From Aspidapion aeneum (Eukaryota; Arthropoda; Insecta; Coleoptera; Brentidae): a DNA stretch of 64,000 nt. The DNA is taken from assembly GCA_963576565.1 (NCBI GenBank), contig OY755046.1, positions 74,141,719 to 74,205,718 on the forward strand, given 5' to 3'. Below, in pieces: positions 1 through 11,447 of this stretch; the first letter of the stretch is position 1; every line of letters starts with the position of its first letter. The notes beneath the pieces were generated by a model that was given only the letters and a program-made list of their open reading frames with translations, had not been told where the DNA came from and did not search any database. The translations under genes were made by a program, and so were the position numbers.

Positions 1-2
1 AG

Positions 3-156
3 GTTAGCGAAGCACCCAAAAAACCGGTAAAAAATAACAGCGACAAAATTAATTTTTCCACAACTAATTAACGACTAATTAGCGGCAAACTATCCGCCAT
101 ATTCGGTTTCGATAGGTCATGTCTAAAGCCATTTCTGACAAGGGTGCTTCGCTAAC
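3..156. mobile_element. MITE copy A, terminal repeat gttagcgaagcaccc
   Basis: The copy is bounded by a 15-bp inverted repeat, gttagcgaagcaccc at 3-17 and its complement at 142-156. The interior is AT-rich and shared with the next copy (the stretch around aattaatttttccacaacta). There is no coding capacity. The transposon superfamily is not recognised. Confidence 0.7.
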
Positions 157-166
157 TTTATATGAA

Positions 167-298
167 GTTAGCGAAGCACCCAAAAAAACGGTCAAAAATA
201 AGAGCGACAAAATTAATTTTTCCACAACTAATTCACAACAAATTAACGGCAAGTTATCCATCTAGTCACGATTCGATCTGCGATGGGTGCTTCGCTTA
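167..298. mobile_element. MITE copy B, tandem to copy A
   Basis: It starts with the same gttagcgaagcaccc (167-181) and ends with gggtgcttcgctta (285-298), a slightly worn terminal repeat. Only about 10 bp separate it from copy A, so the two form a direct tandem of one short element. Confidence 0.65.
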
Positions 299-593
299 TT
301 TCATGCTCATAAATTACCCTTATACTTCTTTAGTTCTTTCTATCTGAAAATAAAATTTCAATACGTAATTTTGAATTAAAAATATCTTTGTTATTTTTAA
401 CTTTAGGAAAAAAATCAAGCGACAATTTTTGTTTCGAATTAAAAGACCTATTGGAAAAAATTATATAGTACAGGACGAGCAATTATTTTTTATTTAACGT
501 TTCTGCAAACATTCGAATACTCCAAAAAGCGATGCTCTAAGTATCTTAAACAGCATCAAAAATTTTACTAGTTTACCAATTTAAACCTTTTTC
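299..593. other. AT-rich spacer, nothing recognised
   Basis: AT-rich sequence with no long reading frame, terminal repeat or RNA gene that I can see. Confidence 0.4.
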
Positions 594-601
594 TATATAT
601 A

Positions 602-693
<92 letters not shown>
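594..693. repeat. (AT)n microsatellite, 3' tail of RTE copy 1
   Basis: About 100 bp of nearly pure AT dinucleotide directly follows the retrotransposon 3' end, as in copies 3, 4 and 5. Confidence 0.9.
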
Positions 694-694
<1 letters not shown>

Positions 695-1567
695 CGGTTT
701 CACAACGTTTTACGTCTTCCGATACCCAATCTCCACTCGTTTCTGTTTGCCCATAATTCATCATCTAGGCCTCTTATTCTTATTTCACTATCTATTCCTA
801 CTCTCCAGCTTCTCCTCGGCCTTCCTCGTTTTCTTCGGCCAGTTGGTTTCCATTGTAATATTTGTTTAGGTAGTCTTCCATCATCCATTCTTTGTACATG
901 TCCGTACCACACCAGTTGTTTTGTTCTTATATCATCCACTAGAGTACGTTCACCCACTGTCATAATTTCTCTTATTCTTTGATTGGTAACTCTTTCTCTT
1001 TTTTATTTCCCTGCTGCTCTTCTCCAATAGTCCATCTTCGTAGCGGAAAGCATTTTTTCTGTTCTATCTTTGATTGGCCATACTTCTGAGCCGTATGTAA
1101 TAATACTTTTTACAATGGTGTTATAAATAAGCTTTTTGTTATGTTTTGATATACTTTGGTCCCAAATTATTCCATTTAATAAAGTTATTGCTTTTCTTCC
1201 TTGTACGTTTCTATCTTTTATAGCTTTGTCTAGTGTTCCGTCAGCTGTAATTTTTAGACCTAAGTATTTATACTCATCACAGGACTGAATTCGCTGCCCA
1301 GTATTTAAGATTAGATCCTGTTTTATTTCACCGATACACATATACTCTGTCTTATTGATATTAACCTCTAGTCCCCACTTATTGTACTCTTCTATTAGTT
1401 TTCGTGTCATTTATTCGAGGTCGTCATAATCCTGAGCCGCCACTATCTGATCATCGGCGAAACACAAAGTATACAAGGTGGTTTCATCCAACGGAATTCC
1501 CATGTTTTGGCATTTTCTCTTCCAGACTTTAAGGACCTGTTCCAAATATATCTTGAAGAGCGTAGGC
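594..1567 (-). mobile_element. RTE-like retrotransposon, family 1 copy 1, 5'-truncated
   Basis: On the minus strand this encodes the end of an RT polyprotein. It begins at ...FKIYLEQVLKVWKRK, carries the RT catalytic FADD (FADDQIVAAQDYDD), then the YKYLGLKIT and YGSEVWPIKDRTEKML segments and the C-terminal WYGHVQRM...LPKQILQWKPTGRRKRGRP block typical of RTE-like ORF2. The reading frame runs through but has two nonsense codons: TAT to TAA just after YDDLE (about 1411), and TCA to TAA after RRAAGK (about 1000). The 3' end is marked by AAACCGATAAA followed by a roughly 95-bp (AT)n tail. Homology to the other copies stops at 1567, so it is 5'-truncated and dead. Confidence 0.85.
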
Positions 1568-1754
1568 AACCTTTTTCTAACTTTAATAATAAAAAAGTTA
1601 GCAATGGTGGACACTTGACTTGGAACACTCTGTATAGACCTATTAAAAAAATATATATTATTGTAAATGGGCTTTAATATCGGATACGTGTCGGTAATAA
1701 GGCCCACCAATATAGGCATATGTTTACAATACTTTAAATAAGGCCTAAAACACG
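1568..1754. other. AT-rich spacer, nothing recognised
   Basis: This adjoins the truncated 5' end of RTE copy 1. It contains ctctgtatagac, a CACCCTGTATA-like repeat end, and no gene. Confidence 0.3.
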
Positions 1755-2142
1755 GTTAAAAATTTTGTCTACATTGACAACACGTTCTTTTCTTGAATAA
1801 ATTGTTTTACCTTAAAACAATTTGTTTTGAATTAAAATATTTCTTTTTAGTTCAACGCAGCATTTAATCTTGAAATGAGAGTTTATTTTTCTTCTTTAAT
1901 TGTTTTGTTTTGGAATATTTTTGTTTAATTTTACAATGAATCCATTTCCACTTCCAGAGAAAACGGTGCCTTAGATTAATTCAGTTCCAATTTATAATAA
2001 AACAATTTCTGTTTCACAATAAAATAAAGAGATAAGACATTTTTTGTGCTAAATCAAGAAAATATTTTTTTGGTGAATAGGAAAGCACAAATAATTTTAC
2101 TTCAAAGCAATTTGTTTTGATCTAAGACAATTTTTTTTACCG
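1755..2142. repeat. Dispersed repeat A, copy 1
   Basis: This roughly 390-bp AT-rich block (from aattttgtctaca to caattttttttaccg) recurs in the same orientation at 3205-3604 with scattered substitutions. It is rich in CAAATTG/AACAATTTG-type words. No protein is encoded and the family is not recognised. Confidence 0.75.
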
Positions 2143-2743
2143 TTACCTATGAGATATGTAAATAGAAAGGTAGATTCGTCTACCTAGTTTTATGAATTTT
2201 TTATTTTATTTCATCCGAAAAAAAAAACCTTTCCATATCAGATCCACAGCCTGCACTCAAAAAATTCTTGATGCTACAGCAAATAGTAGGGTTTTCTGTG
2301 TTCGACCCCGTCGCCCCGCTTCGGTCCTGCATGGCCGGTCCCCTTGTATAGTGTCGCAGCTCAGTGTCGGGGTTGGTCGCACCCCTCGTGTCAGCGTCGC
2401 TTAGCAACGGGGTTGGCAGCTGGCTGCCGTTGCTTAGCAACACCCAGGTGTCGCAGGGTCCAATCAACACGGCGACCCTTTTCCCCGTCGCCGCCCCGCC
2501 GCCCTAAGCTGACTGCTTCAAGATCAATGTTTGTTCTCTTTAGCCCAGTTGAATATCTACCTATTATACAGGGCGTTCCAAAATTAGAGGTCAATATTTT
2601 AACCACGTATTTTACAGCCCAAAATAAAGATAAAATTTTTTCTAAACTAGGGTCGAAAATTTGTTCGTTTCCGAGATACAGGGTGTTAAAGTTAAAAAAT
2701 TTTAATCGCTTTTCTTAAATATCGCGAACAGTTTTTAAAGTAT
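2143..2743. other. GC-rich patch and CAGGGTGT-type dispersed repeat
   Basis: Positions 2280-2510 are unusually GC-rich for this window, with several gtcg and ccgtcgcc words. Positions 2563-2700 carry tacagggcgttccaaaatt and tacagggtgttaaagtt, the style of short insect interspersed repeats ending in CAGGGTGT. I see no convincing coding sequence. Confidence 0.35.
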
Positions 2744-3179
2744 TAGATAGTTTAAGTTGTGCTACGTATTTTTACGTAAGCATGAGATTTCACAGTTACG
2801 CAAGCGCACTTCGTCACACCGTCGTCAAGGTCACGTTAGGAGCTTACGTATTTACGTTAGCTTACGGCAGTCTGCGGGCACCTTAACGTTACCAAAGAAT
2901 AGAATTGGTTGATAGACAGATCGAAAAATGAGGCCAGACGATAATTTCCGCTTCCAGTCCAAACGATTCTTTGCAAATCTATTCCTACTGTAGTTGAAAA
3001 GACAAAAAACAAAATTATAACATCAAAAAAACACAGTGCCGAATTCCATATTCTCTGCTATTAGTAGACTTGTTATGGTAACGTAAAAACATTCAACTTA
3101 AACTCAAATTTGGAACAAAACGTAGAGCGCTTAACGTGCAGTTTTACGTAAAAATACGTAGCACAACTTAAACTATCTA
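2744..3179. mobile_element. Foldback MITE with 35-bp terminal inverted repeats
   Basis: tagatagtttaagttgtgct at 2744 continues into acgtatttttacgtaa and is mirrored at 3144-3179 (ttacgtaaaaatacgta, then gcacaacttaaactatcta). The arms are essentially perfect over about 35 bp. The middle is non-coding. The flanks allow a TA target duplication, but this is not certain. Confidence 0.75.
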
Positions 3180-3204
3180 TTATTTTTAAAAATTTGTACG
3201 CGTT

Positions 3205-3604
3205 GAAAAATTTTGTCTACAATAAAAACATGTTCTTTTCTTGAATAAATTGTTTTACCTTAAAACAATTTGTTTTGAGTTAAAATATTTCTTTTTAGTT
3301 CAACGCAGCGTTTAGTCTTGAAATAAGAATTTATTTTTCTTCTTTAATTGTTTTATTTCAGTATACTACATTTTGCAACAAAGCAAATTGTCTTCAAATA
3401 AGTAATATTTTGTTTACAGAGAAAACGATGCCTTGGAATAATTCAGTTCCAATTTATAATAAAACAATTTCTGTTTCACATTAAAAGAAAGAGGCAAGAC
3501 ATTTTTTGTGCAATATCAAGAAAATATTCTCTTGGTGAATAGGAAAGAACAAATTATTTTACTTCAATCCAATTTGCTTTGATCTAAGACAATTTTTTTT
3601 ACCG
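3205..3604. repeat. Dispersed repeat A, copy 2
   Basis: Direct copy of 1755-2142, diverged by substitutions and small indels. The pair flanks the foldback MITE at 2744-3179. Confidence 0.75.
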
Positions 3605-4600
3605 TGTACCCGTAGGTTTTTTGGGATGTGAATACAGAATATGGACATTTTTTTACTGTGGCCGTTAAAGGGCGCTTCACATTGCACTTTTGATCGTTTA
3701 AAATTATCTTTTTTGTCAGTGTTGTTTTAGCATTTTAATTTATTCGTTGATATTTTAGATAAATTAAAGAAATCTCTGAAATTATTAGAGCTTATTTTGA
3801 ATCGCCTGTACTTTACACTTATCGGTTTTCCCGGTATTGAAAAAACCCCAAGTAAAGTTTCATTCGTGCATACACAGAAAAAAATATAAAATATTATCTT
3901 CACTCAAAGCAAATTTTCTGCTTTCAAATCAGAGGCGACTATTCTTTAAGGCCGCATGGGCCCGCCCCTCTTTAAAAATATAAAAATAAATAAATCTTAA
4001 ATAAAAAATATTTTTGTTTTAATTATTATTAATATTATTATTTGCTTATTGTATAAATTTACCATTGGACTGTTATACCATTTCCATTTATGATCTTGGA
4101 CGGTTTTGTTTCTGTCATTTATGACGATGGATAGGGATTCTTTAGACAAATTTGCTGTTTTGCATTTTAAACTAAAAAGGTACTTGTATACAGTGGAGGA
4201 TCCAGAGGAGGGGCCCGGACCCCCTTCCACCTTCCAGATTTGTTAACAAAATTGAATTTTTAAATAAAGTTTTTAAAAATTTCAATCACATTTTGCCGCT
4301 AAATTTCACAGCTCAGACATATTAAAACCCACAAAAATAAATAGTTTAGTGTTTGCTGCCATTTTGGCTCCTCCCTTAGAATGCATTCGAGCAAATTTTC
4401 CAAATATTAACGATAATTTACGTTGTATTACTACTGATAATATAATTTTTTTTCTGTGTATCCCCTCGCCTTGGCCCTTGGGGTTGCCGTATCTCATGCC
4501 TGCTAAGCTCCACAAATCTCTTCGCATTCCTCTAATTAATATTCCCAATCTCGTTTTCGACCCTCGGAATAAAATGAAAATCTCGCTCAATCTGCGTCCC
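3605..4600. other. No recognisable gene
   Basis: AT-rich sequence. Around 4200-4225 is a G/C-rich MITE-like end (ggggcccggacccccttcc). Reading frames of 77-94 codons at 3997-4603 occur on both strands over the same bases, carry no motif I recognise, and are not called as genes. Confidence 0.35.
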
Positions 4601-4818
4601 TAAGGGTTTGTTTTCTGCAGAACGGAACGGTATAATATTATATGTTCGCCCCTTCCCAGCAACGTTTCACACATGTTAGCTCTCACAGCCAACTTTTTTT
4701 TGAATTATATATTATGCAGCATTAAAAGAACCCCTTAGCAATTGATTTTAATATAAACGCCCCCACTTTTTTAACTTCCTAGCCCGTGCAGTAATGGCTA
4801 GAGAAGGTATTGTTAAAC
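4601..4818. repeat. Dispersed repeat B, copy 1
   Basis: This roughly 215-bp block runs from ctaagggtttgttttctgca to ggctagagaaggtattg. It recurs at 5290-5507 in the same orientation with few changes. Its last ~43 bp also occur inverted at 7026-7068. Confidence 0.75.
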
Positions 4819-5289
4819 ACGTTTTTTTACTTTTAAAACATCATAATATGTTTGTTATTTTATGCATTTCTATTTACTCTCCGAATCGATAATGCGCGAC
4901 GCCTGGCTGGCCCGCTGCCTACCATTGAAACACAGAGTAAGTGAAGGGTGTCTTGCTGTCGCCGTTGAACAGAGAGAGATTATTACCAGTGGCCTATATG
5001 AGCGACAGAGTTGGACAATTTATGCATTGTATAATGAAAAGAATTAACTTAAATTTGTGCCAGGCACGCCAGCCAGTTAGTATGCAGTTAATCGTCCTGT
5101 TATTGTTCGTGGAGCATGTATGCTTTAATTTACGCTCTCTAAATTACGCAATAAATAAGATATCTGTATACTTTGCATATTCTTCTATTTTTTAAGTGAA
5201 AATGAATAAAATTTGCGTTATAAAAAACTCTTTTAGTGGCTTTTCGCTAGAGGAAAAACTAAAAATTAAAGAATTAGGCCGGTCACTAC

Positions 5290-5507
5290 CTAAGGGTTTG
5301 TTTTCTGCAGAACGGAACGGTATAATATTTTATGTTCGCCCCTTTTCAGCAACGTTTCACAATATGTTAGCTCTCACAGCCAACTTTTTTTTAAATTATA
5401 TATTATGCAGAATTAAAAGAACCCCTTGGCAATTGATTTTAATACAAACGCCCCCACTTTTTTACCTTCCAAGCCCGCGAAGCAATGGCTAGAGAAGGTA
5501 TTGTTTG
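5290..5507. repeat. Dispersed repeat B, copy 2
   Basis: Near-identical direct copy of 4601-4818. The shared terminal segment ends in aatggctagagaaggtattg. Confidence 0.75.
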
Positions 5508-5630
5508 GATAAAAAATTAAATGGATCCATGATGAATCTGACACCTTCCTAGCTAGCCTATTATTACACTTCAAGTGAAGCCATGATAATATAACAGTTT
5601 TTTTTGTAAATATCTCAGAAACTAAAATCA

Positions 5631-6320
5631 TTTTCAAGCGAATAACTAGTAATTACTAGTATTTACCACTGCCGTTCAAGCGGCCTTGGTAAATACCACT
5701 CCTTGAAGAGTGACGTCATAAATGAGCCCTTTGGACGTCATCGTTTATTACCGGTAATTACCAAACTTTTGAGGAAGGTTATTGCGTTTTCTAACCTCAC
5801 AATCATTTGTTTTGCTTCTTTTTCGGAAAAATGTTCTGTGAATTTTTGAAATGAGTGAAATTTATCATGTGTGCCTCAATTATGAAGGAAAATTGTACAA
5901 AGTGATGGCCTCCTCTATATTGTCTTGCCAAAATTTTATTTTCATCAACCCTTGGCTTACTCGAATTTGCTGATACACGAAATATCATAAAAAAAACAGT
6001 ATCATTGTAGTCCTCTAACCACAGTTTATCATACTTATATTTTTTCCAAATTATGCCCTTTTCGAATCAAATACGCCAGTATTTCAGAGTCGGTCGAGTA
6101 GAACTTAAGTTCAATAGTGGCAAGAAGATTATTATTTATCTAAACTAAAACCAACTAAACTTCTTTAAAAAATCGCAAAAAGCAACAACAAACAATAACC
6201 GGTTATAAAAAAAGCTATTCAAGCGGCGTTTCTGTGGTAATAGGCAAAGGGCCTTAACAGCTGATTTTTAATGTCAACCAAGGGATAACCAGAGGTAATT
6301 ACTAGTTATTCGCTTGAAAA
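5631..6320. mobile_element. Foldback/TIR element inserted in repeat X
   Basis: A 26-bp perfect terminal inverted repeat, ttttcaagcgaataactagt plus aattac at 5631-5656, is mirrored at 6295-6320. Outside it, the sequence (ctcagaaact before, aaagctcctacgcagttttt after) matches the uninterrupted repeat at 14330-14380. That homologue acts as an empty site and proves an insertion. There is no transposase; internal tgacgtcataaatgag and ggacgtcat are CRE-like words. Confidence 0.75.
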
Positions 6321-6626
6321 CGGCTTAAAGCTCCTACGCAGTTTTTGGTTAAAACACAAATTATTAAGCAAAATATAGTCTACTTTATTTTGAAAACAGT
6401 GTGTTGATACGATACTCCGTTAAAAAGTTTGCATTTTTTAAAGTTTTTAATTGTCAAAAAGCTCGTGTGTGAAATGGCAAACACTATTTTACCTGAAAAT
6501 TTTATGAAAATCGGTTTACCAGTTTAGGAGTTATCGTGTTACGGACAGAAATATTATACACACACACAGACACACACACACACAGACAAACATCACGAAG
6601 ATATTGCTAGGATAGGTCAAAATACA
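6321..6626. repeat. Dispersed repeat X, copy 1 (interrupted)
   Basis: This matches 14335-14640. Shared words include aaattattaagcaaaa/aaattattgagaaaaa, ggagttatcgtgttacggac/ggagctatcgtgttagggac, and acgaagatattgctaggata. It ends at the MITE at 6627 and appears to resume after 6964. Confidence 0.6.
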
Positions 6627-6963
6627 CAGTGGCGCACCCAGGAATGTGTCTTGGGGGGGGCCCGAGGCCTCTTGGGACCCGACAGCTAAAAAGGGCGCCT
6701 CTCAAAAATCGTGCGACCAAAAAAAAAAACAAAAACAAAAAAGGTCATCATGTGTGGGGGGCCCGACAGCTAAAAAAAGCGCCCCTCAAAAATCTTGCGA
6801 CTAAAAAAAAAGCGGGGACGCGACAAACTACGCCGCTGCTTGGGGGGGGGGGCCAAAGCCTCATGATGTCACATTTGAAGCTATTGTTTGTGTTTTATCA
6901 TGAAATATGTAGAAAATATGTAAAAAAATCTAAGGCTTGGGGGGGGCCCGGGGTGCGCCCATG
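6627..6963. mobile_element. hAT-type MITE, cagtggcgcaccc family
   Basis: It begins cagtggcgcacccaggaatg and ends ggggtgcgcccatg, an imperfect CAGTGGCG terminal repeat, with G-runs next to both ends. Flanking AAATACA (left, to 6626) and AAATACA (right, from 6964) fit a worn 8-bp hAT duplication. The interior holds two gcccgacagctaaaaa copies and a segment shared with many other members (atgaaatatgtagaaaatat). It is non-autonomous. Confidence 0.75.
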
Positions 6964-7068
6964 AAATACATCCAAATAACACATTTTAGGTGTTTTCTCA
7001 AAAAAAAAATTTTCGTCGAAAATAATACCTTCTCTAGCCATTGTTATACGGGCTAGGAAGGTAAAAAC

Positions 7069-7789
7069 GCTTTCATCTTTGAAGAACAAATTCAAGGGTG
7101 GAATTTGTTACTTCACCCGGGCACTGCAGAAAAAAATGCTCATAAAAAAAATTATAATGGATTTTTTTTTTATAATTCAAATAAATTATTGACTTGGTTT
7201 ATAAAGTTAATAGTCAGTAAGTCATTACCTATTCCCCCCCCCCTTAATTTTCATCCAGAACCACAATTGATTTTACGCCATGTAATTTGCAACATATTTT
7301 TTTTGATATTTCTCAACATAATTTTTTAAAATCGGACGTAAACTTCCTGGTAATTTTTACACTCTTTATAATAAATGGTAGGTAGCCCCGGGCATTAAAT
7401 TTGGCGTTGTAGAATCAGGCGCGTTGCGCTGGGGGGTTTTAAGGTTCAAAACCCCCCATGAGGTAAATATTTGTGTGTATTGTTAATAAACTTGTTTAGA
7501 AATCTTTGCATAAAATTGTTGATATTTTATTCTTCATTCTCACCAAACTCACGTCACCTGTTAGAAATTGTATGTATGTACCATCCCAAATTAATCAAAA
7601 TAGTCTTCTTTTTGGAAAGGTCAAAGAAATGCATAATATATTGATTCAATGGATTTCACATAAACTAGGCACCATTTCAAAGAGATCTATTACTAGCAAA
7701 CTAAACAATAAAAATAAAACACAGCAGTCCCGCCGAATAAAATCTGTTGTAAATACGACAGAAGTATTTAGTTTCCGCATTAAAACGTA
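7069..7789. other. No recognisable gene
   Basis: AT-rich with a C-run near 7228 and gccccgggcattaaatttgg near 7385. A 94-codon frame at 7506-7790 shows no motif and is probably chance. Confidence 0.35.
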
Positions 7790-8066
7790 AAGAGGTATTT
7801 CCCCGGCTGCAGAGTAAACACTACATAATATTTATGCCCATGTCGTGGAGCGCTCTGTCCCGTTGTCAGAGTATCGCGTTCGGTTAAGGAAGATTTCAGA
7901 ATATTTTAACCAAAAAAAATTGTCCGCGTCCGGTTATTAGAGTGTCCGGTTATAGGAGTGAGTTTTACATATCAAGAAATAGGGAAAAGCTTGCTTCCAA
8001 CAAATTTGTCCGCCTAAAGGGAGTGTCCGCTTAATAGAGGTGTCCGCAAGGAGAGGTTTCACTGTA
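7790..8066. repeat. Pogo/Tigger-like repeat fragment 1
   Basis: It contains repeated tgtccg/gtccgg words and ends in gtccgcttaatagaggtgtc, then aggtttcactgta. The reverse complement, TACAGTGAAACCTCTCC, followed by GGACACCTCTATTAAGCGGA, resembles pogo/Tigger-type terminal repeats. A second copy lies at 11754-12036. There is no transposase. Confidence 0.5.
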
Positions 8067-8090
8067 GTTCAGTTCAAAACTCTCCCTTAT

Positions 8091-8923
8091 TGAGTTAAGC
8101 AAGTATAAAAGACAACTTCATAGGGGTATAGTCAACCACGGACACCGGTGTTTCGGAAAAAGGCATTTCCATCCTCATTGTGGCTTGCCTGACACAAAGT
8201 AGAACAAACTTTCTACAAGATACAAGGTAAATCAAAAAGAATGGAAAAATAGGTGAACCCTATTTTTCATTCTACGAGTGAACGATAGCGAACCAAGGAA
8301 ACTTACTTCATGGCGGGACGAAAACGTCCACCGGTCTATAAGGTAGAAAGACTTATCGTCACAGTTCAACCAGACCATGCTATCACCGTCTCCACGGTAT
8401 CGGTTTCGGAACCGAAAACAATGAGTTAAGCAAGTATAAAAGGCAACTTCATAGGGGTATAGTCAACCACGGACACCGGTGTTTCGGAAAAAGGCATTTT
8501 CATCCTCAGCGTGGCTTGCCTGACACAAAGTAGAACAAAGTTTCTACAAGATACAAGGTAAATCAAAAAGAATGGAAAAATAGGTGAACCCTATTTTTCA
8601 TTCTACGAGTGAACGACAGCGAACCAAGGAAACTAAGTCCATGGCGGGACGAAAACGTCCACCGGTCTACAAAGTAGAAAGACTTATCGTCACAGTTCAG
8701 CCAGACCATGCTATCACCGTCTCCACGGTATCGGTTTCGGAACCGAAAACAATGAATTAAGCAAGTATAAAAGGCAACTTCATAGGGGTATAGTCAACCA
8801 CGGACACCGGTGTTTCGGAAAAAGGCATTTCCATCCTCAGCGTGGCTTGCCTGACACAAAGTAGAACAAAGTTTCTACAAGATACAAGGTAAATCAAAAA
8901 GAATGGAAAAATAGGTGAACCCT
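8091..8923. repeat. 331-bp tandem repeat, 2.5 units
   Basis: The word gttaagcaagtataaaag recurs at 8094, 8425 and (as attaagcaag) 8756, giving a period of 331 bp. Units are very similar and contain small palindromes (gacaccggtgt; tcggtttcggaaccgaaa). The third unit stops at 8923, where orientation flips. Confidence 0.85.
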
Positions 8924-9147
8924 ATGAAGTTGCCTTTTATACTTGCTTAACTTATTGTTTTCGGTTCCGGAACCGATACCGTGGAGACGGTGATAGCATG
9001 GTCTGGTTGAACTGTGACGATAAGTCTTTCTACCTTATAGACCGGTGGACGTTTTCGTCCCGCCATGGACTAAGTTTCCTTGGTTCGCTGTCGTTCACTC
9101 GTAGAATGAAAAATAGGGTTCACCTATTTTTCCATTCTTTTTGATTT
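8924..9147. repeat. Inverted copy of the 331-bp unit
   Basis: From 8924 (gaagttgccttttatacttg) to 9147 the sequence is the reverse complement of the array unit, reading back across a unit boundary. The array and this copy form a large palindrome able to fold with arms of about 224 bp. Confidence 0.85.
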
Positions 9148-9486
9148 TCCCCCTTATTGGTTCGTTAACGGTTACGCTACTGAGTAGTATGATGGATATC
9201 CGACAGGCCTATTAAAATACGCGTACATACATTGAGGGGTGCGCTTATAGTGTTTGAGAGCTTTCGATTGAGCAACCAAATATTATAGAGCCTATTTCAA
9301 TTTTTTATGCTCCACCGGATGTGTCAAAACTTTTTAACGTCATAACTACAGCTTACACACATATTATAGTTGGCTCTATTATATTCACTGATCTTTTGTT
9401 CTCTATGATCGCCACCTTCTAACGACTAATAAAAATTTTGGTTCGGTATTCTTTGATCAATATTGGCTCACATTTCTATATTAGTT
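9148..9486. other. No recognisable gene
   Basis: AT-rich spacer between the inverted satellite copy and an RTE family-2 end. I see nothing distinctive. Confidence 0.35.
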
Positions 9487-9866
9487 ATTTTATTATTATG
9501 TCGGTTTGGAACGTTTTTCTACATTGTCCGAGGCTTATTCACCACCTCCTTCGATCCTGACAATCATCTTCTGTCAGATTTTTTTGACTCATTGATCTTT
9601 GGATTAACTGTTGCTATTCTAGTTTCGGAGGCCTATTGGTTGCCATTCTAGGACCTGCTTTGGTAATCTTTCGTCGTTCATCCGTTGTACATGACCGTAC
9701 CATGTCAGTTGCCTTTTAGTGATGTCATAACGGATGATGTAATGTATCGTTGCTTCCCTCGATTCCCATTCTTTCTTTTATGATCTCATTTCTTATGTGA
9801 TTTGTTCTAGATATTCTCATTGATCTTCTTATTGCATCCATTTCGACACTTTCCATTTTTGTTTTG
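9487..9866 (-). mobile_element. RTE-like retrotransposon, family 2, 3' end
   Basis: On the minus strand the degraded C-terminus reads MDAIRRSMRIS...TKRQLTWYGHVQRMNDERL, then PKQVLEWQPIG. It is followed by the family-2 3' end, AAACCGACATAATAATAAAA. The family parallels family 1 (3' end AAACCGATAAATATAT) but has different protein details. Several indels make it a pseudogene. Confidence 0.7.
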
Positions 9867-9868
9867 CA

Positions 9869-10013
9869 AAAAAAAACATTTCCAAACTAGTAAGAACCTT
9901 TCTTTTTGAAATTTGTATTAGAGAACTTGGCTTTACTTTTATCTCAATTTTTTTAACGAAATACCACTTTCGCGTACTTGGCTTTTTATTACATGAAATG
10001 TTTTTGTTATGAT
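9869..10013. repeat. Dispersed segment shared with repeat Z
   Basis: About 145 bp from catttccaaactagtaagaa to tgtttttgttatgataaaac. It matches the opening of repeat Z at 12510-12655 and 60568-60640, and lies inverted at 60336-60477. Confidence 0.7.
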
Positions 10014-10494
10014 AAAACTATATAAACATTAGTTGTTACACAACACACAACAAGTGTAATATTGAGAAATGACCGTTCGTAAAAAAATATTTTAGGTACT
10101 TGACAGTTTTTTAAAATTCTTTGCCCCGCTCGTGCTACAAATCTCATATTTGTTGGTTCATTTAAAAAAGCTATTATTCAGAGATGCAAAAAAAAATATT
10201 TTTTCTGGAAAAAATATCTGTTTTGGACACACAATTGAGAAATAAATTGAATTTTGTCAAAAAAAAACACCCTGTACAAAGGAAATGCACCCCTCGATCG
10301 GCTTATTTGATAACGCTCTGTGTAGAGCCTGCCAGTCTCGCTTTTTTCATTAGAAGGCCAATTTGTCTCTCCCTGCTTTTCATCTAATGGGGTCCTCTAA
10401 CTGCAGATATCAGGGTTGCGTTCAACGACGTCTGGAGCCAAACCAAAATTGGCATTACTCGTTCTGAATTGGCTCCAGCTTGCCAAAACACTAA
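10014..10494. other. No recognisable gene
   Basis: AT-rich; contains aacaccctgtaca near 10266 (CACCCTGTA-type repeat end). No gene is supported. Confidence 0.3.
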
Positions 10495-10633
10495 GGGCCG
10501 GTTTCTCAATAGAGGGTTAGCCCTGACTCGTGGGTTATCTTTGATAGCTGTCTTTTTTTGGCATGTGGTAAATATGTCAGTCATCTCTTTTTTTAACCCA
10601 CGGGTAAGGGCTAACCCTCTATTGAATTCAAGA
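10495..10633. mobile_element. Short MITE, ctcaatagagggttagccc ends
   Basis: gtttctcaatagagggttag near 10500 is mirrored by ctaaccctctattgaattca near 10610, and the inner gactcgtgggtta is mirrored by taacccacgggta. The arms are about 35 bp around a loop of about 50 bp. It is non-coding. Confidence 0.65.
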
Positions 10634-10677
10634 AACTTTTTTATTTCGAAGTGTTTTTATACATCAATGGACTGCTA

Positions 10678-11430
10678 TTAGCTCACACATATATTATACT
10701 ATAGTAGTGTGAGCTATGGTGATCCTAATTTTTTCGAGAAAAAAAAAGTTGCTCCGATTTCAAAAATTTTTATATATCTTTGCGTTTCAGATGATTTTGA
10801 AACTTTTTTGTTGCGCCGTCTGTCTGTCGGTCTGTCTGTATGTCTGTCTGTCTGTCTGTCTGTCTGTATGTCTGTAACGACCAACGCGCATAACTCAAAA
10901 ACCGCATGGCCGATTTTAATGAAATTTGGTACCTAGGCTGGGTCTTGGGTCGAGATGGTCCCATTTAAAAATGAACAAAATCCACCGAACAGAAACCAAA
11001 TAAAGGGTGGGGGTAGATTTCAAAAATTAGAGTTTATGTGAAAATATGGCGTGTGTGATATCAAACGAAAGGTAATTGAGTCTGCAGTTAAACAAAATAC
11101 ATTTTAATTTATTTAAAAAAAAGGGTGGGGGTATATTTTAAAAATTAGAGTTTAAGTGAAAATATGGCGTGTGTGATATCAAACGAAAGGTAATTGAGTC
11201 TGGAGTTTAACAAAATACATTTTAGTTTTTATTTTTTTTAAGGGTGGGGGTAGATTTCAAAAATTTGAGTTTAAGTCAAAACATGGCTTGTGTGGTATCA
11301 AACAAAAGGTAATTTAGTCTGGAGTTAAATAAAATATATTTCAGTTTTTAGTTATATTAGCTCACACGTACACTATAACTATAGCACCTAGTGTGAGCTT
11401 AGGGGCCCATATATTGGCAGAGTATTTTTT
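10678..11430. mobile_element. (TCTG)n-bearing element, copy 1 (complete)
   Basis: Both ends hold the same 9-bp hairpin: agctcacac (10680) with gtgtgagct (10707), and agctcacac (11359) with gtgtgagct (11391). Inside are a (TCTG)n tract (10819-10874), then about three ~105-bp minisatellite units starting aagggtgggggtagatttc. The right end continues to ggcagagtattttt, shared with the copy at 37229-37862. No protein is encoded. The architecture recalls non-autonomous Helitrons, but I see no diagnostic 3' CTRR end, so classification is open. Confidence 0.75.
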
Positions 11431-11447
11431 ATTGCAGCGTCATCATC

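Noticed and set aside
573..764. YIYIYI frame
   Set aside because: (AT)n microsatellite translation joined to the RTE end in the wrong frame.
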